Assembly: GCF_047920995.1 (NCBI RefSeq)
Contig: NZ_JBLRWZ010000002.1
Location: forward strand, 53,114 to 117,113
From: Aliidiomarina sp047920995
GTDB lineage: Bacteria; Pseudomonadota; Gammaproteobacteria; Enterobacterales; Alteromonadaceae
Reading direction: 5' to 3'
Length of the DNA stretch: 64,000 nucleotides
Positions 63,650 through 64,000 of this stretch are shown in pieces (the stretch's first letter is position 1; each line of letters starts with the position of its first letter). The translations under genes and the position numbers were made by a program. Below the pieces are notes generated by a model. It did not search any database, was not told the origin of the DNA, and worked only from the letters and a program-made list of their open reading frames with translations.

Positions 63650-64000
63650 TTATTTTTTATCAGTATCGGTTTTTAGCTTCGCTTTTAACGCTTCTAGTTC
63701 GGCATCAACACGATTATCACTTTCTAATGCGTGAAACTCATCGGCCAGAGTTTTTCTGCCTAAATCATAGGCATCTACCTGAGATTCTAAGCCATCAATT
63801 TTTGCTTCGTAACGATCAAATTTGTACATCGCATCTTCAAGTTTAGAACTATCCAGTGTTTTCTTCACGGATAAACGTGAACTCACTGTGCGTTCGCGCA
63901 TTAAAATAGATTTCTGCCGCGCTTTAGCATCTGATAGCTTCTCTTGTAATTGACCAATTTCACCGGATAGGCGCTCAACATGATCATCTACTCGAGTAAT
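63650..64000 (-). CDS. pspA: Phage shock protein A, C-terminal part (5' end outside window)
   Basis: The frame is open from the right edge to the TAA at 63650. About 116 residues are visible: a long charged coiled coil with LQEKLSDAKARQKSIL, DSSKLEDAMYKFDRYEAKIDGLE and DLGRKTLADEFHALE, matching the last half of PspA. PspA is an ESCRT-III-like membrane-repair protein and inhibitor of PspF. It is the first gene of pspABC on the minus strand; pspF would be expected beyond the window. Confidence 0.93.
   Translation of the reverse strand: MTRVDDHVERLSGEIGQLQEKLSDAKARQKSILMRERTVSSRLSVKKTLDSSKLEDAMYKFDRYEAKIDGLESQVDAYDLGRKTLADEFHALESDNRVDAELEALKAKLKTDTDKK

Noticed and set aside
1..64000. Search for mobile elements, prophage, toxin-antitoxin or defence genes
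   Set aside because: No transposase, integrase, restriction, Cas or toxin-like gene was recognised; gene order is typical core chromosome.

Overview
The window reads as core chromosome of a marine gammaproteobacterium of the Alteromonadales type. Idiomarina, Pseudidiomarina or Aliidiomarina are the best guess. The basis is the moderate GC, protein-level resemblance, many secreted peptidases, a full phenylalanine/tyrosine degradation set, and gene order shared with E. coli, Shewanella and Vibrio. I see no insertion sequence, prophage, integron, CRISPR array or rRNA. Both ends cut genes: a LysR regulator on the left and pspA on the right.

Layout. 1-2330: LysR tail, an uncharacterised methyltransferase and a small outer-membrane barrel. 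2390-6220: tRNA-Leu/Cys/Gly, pgsA, uvrC and a LuxR-type regulator, the same order as E. coli uvrY-uvrC-pgsA-glyW-cysT-leuZ; the regulator has lost its receiver active site. 6470-10780: an RND efflux pair. 10960-13390: tRNA-Ser, yccA, a fused tusD-tusC gene and tusE. 13410-26560: the conserved block serS, (broken crcB), rarA, lolA, ftsK, lrp, then divergent ald, trxB, aat, infA, then clpA and clpS. 26790-30380: cspD, yejK, yejL, yejM and tRNA-Pro. 30410-38500: threonine aldolase, an M13 peptidase, ygjV, and the waaA-kdkA operon with a DUF192 protein and a small lipoprotein, then divergent ybhK. 38520-43320: M14 and S9 peptidases. 43390-49060: dcd, mrp, metG, rlmI, hinT. 49130-54220: gamma-glutamyltranspeptidase, rhombosortase and a DPP4-type S9 peptidase. 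54380-62690: maiA, fahA, hmgA, hppD, tyrR, phhB, phhA and a methionine gamma-lyase. 62870-64000: pspC, pspB and the end of pspA.

How they work together. Secreted or surface-anchored peptidases (M13, M14, two S9, GGT) can supply peptides and amino acids. PhhA/PhhB, HppD, HmgA, MaiA and FahA take phenylalanine and tyrosine to fumarate and acetoacetate; only the aromatic aminotransferase is missing locally. Alanine dehydrogenase, threonine aldolase and methionine gamma-lyase feed other amino acids into central metabolism. TyrR-box-like sites lie before tyrR, before hppD and before the methionine gamma-lyase gene, which suggests one TyrR regulon.

I do not see a clear-cut new multi-gene system. 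The most unusual points are the UvrY-position regulator with a dead receiver, the TusD-TusC fusion without TusB, the collapsed crcB locus, the TyrR-box-like element inside the tyrR terminator, and several in-frame short tandem repeats in envelope protein genes.
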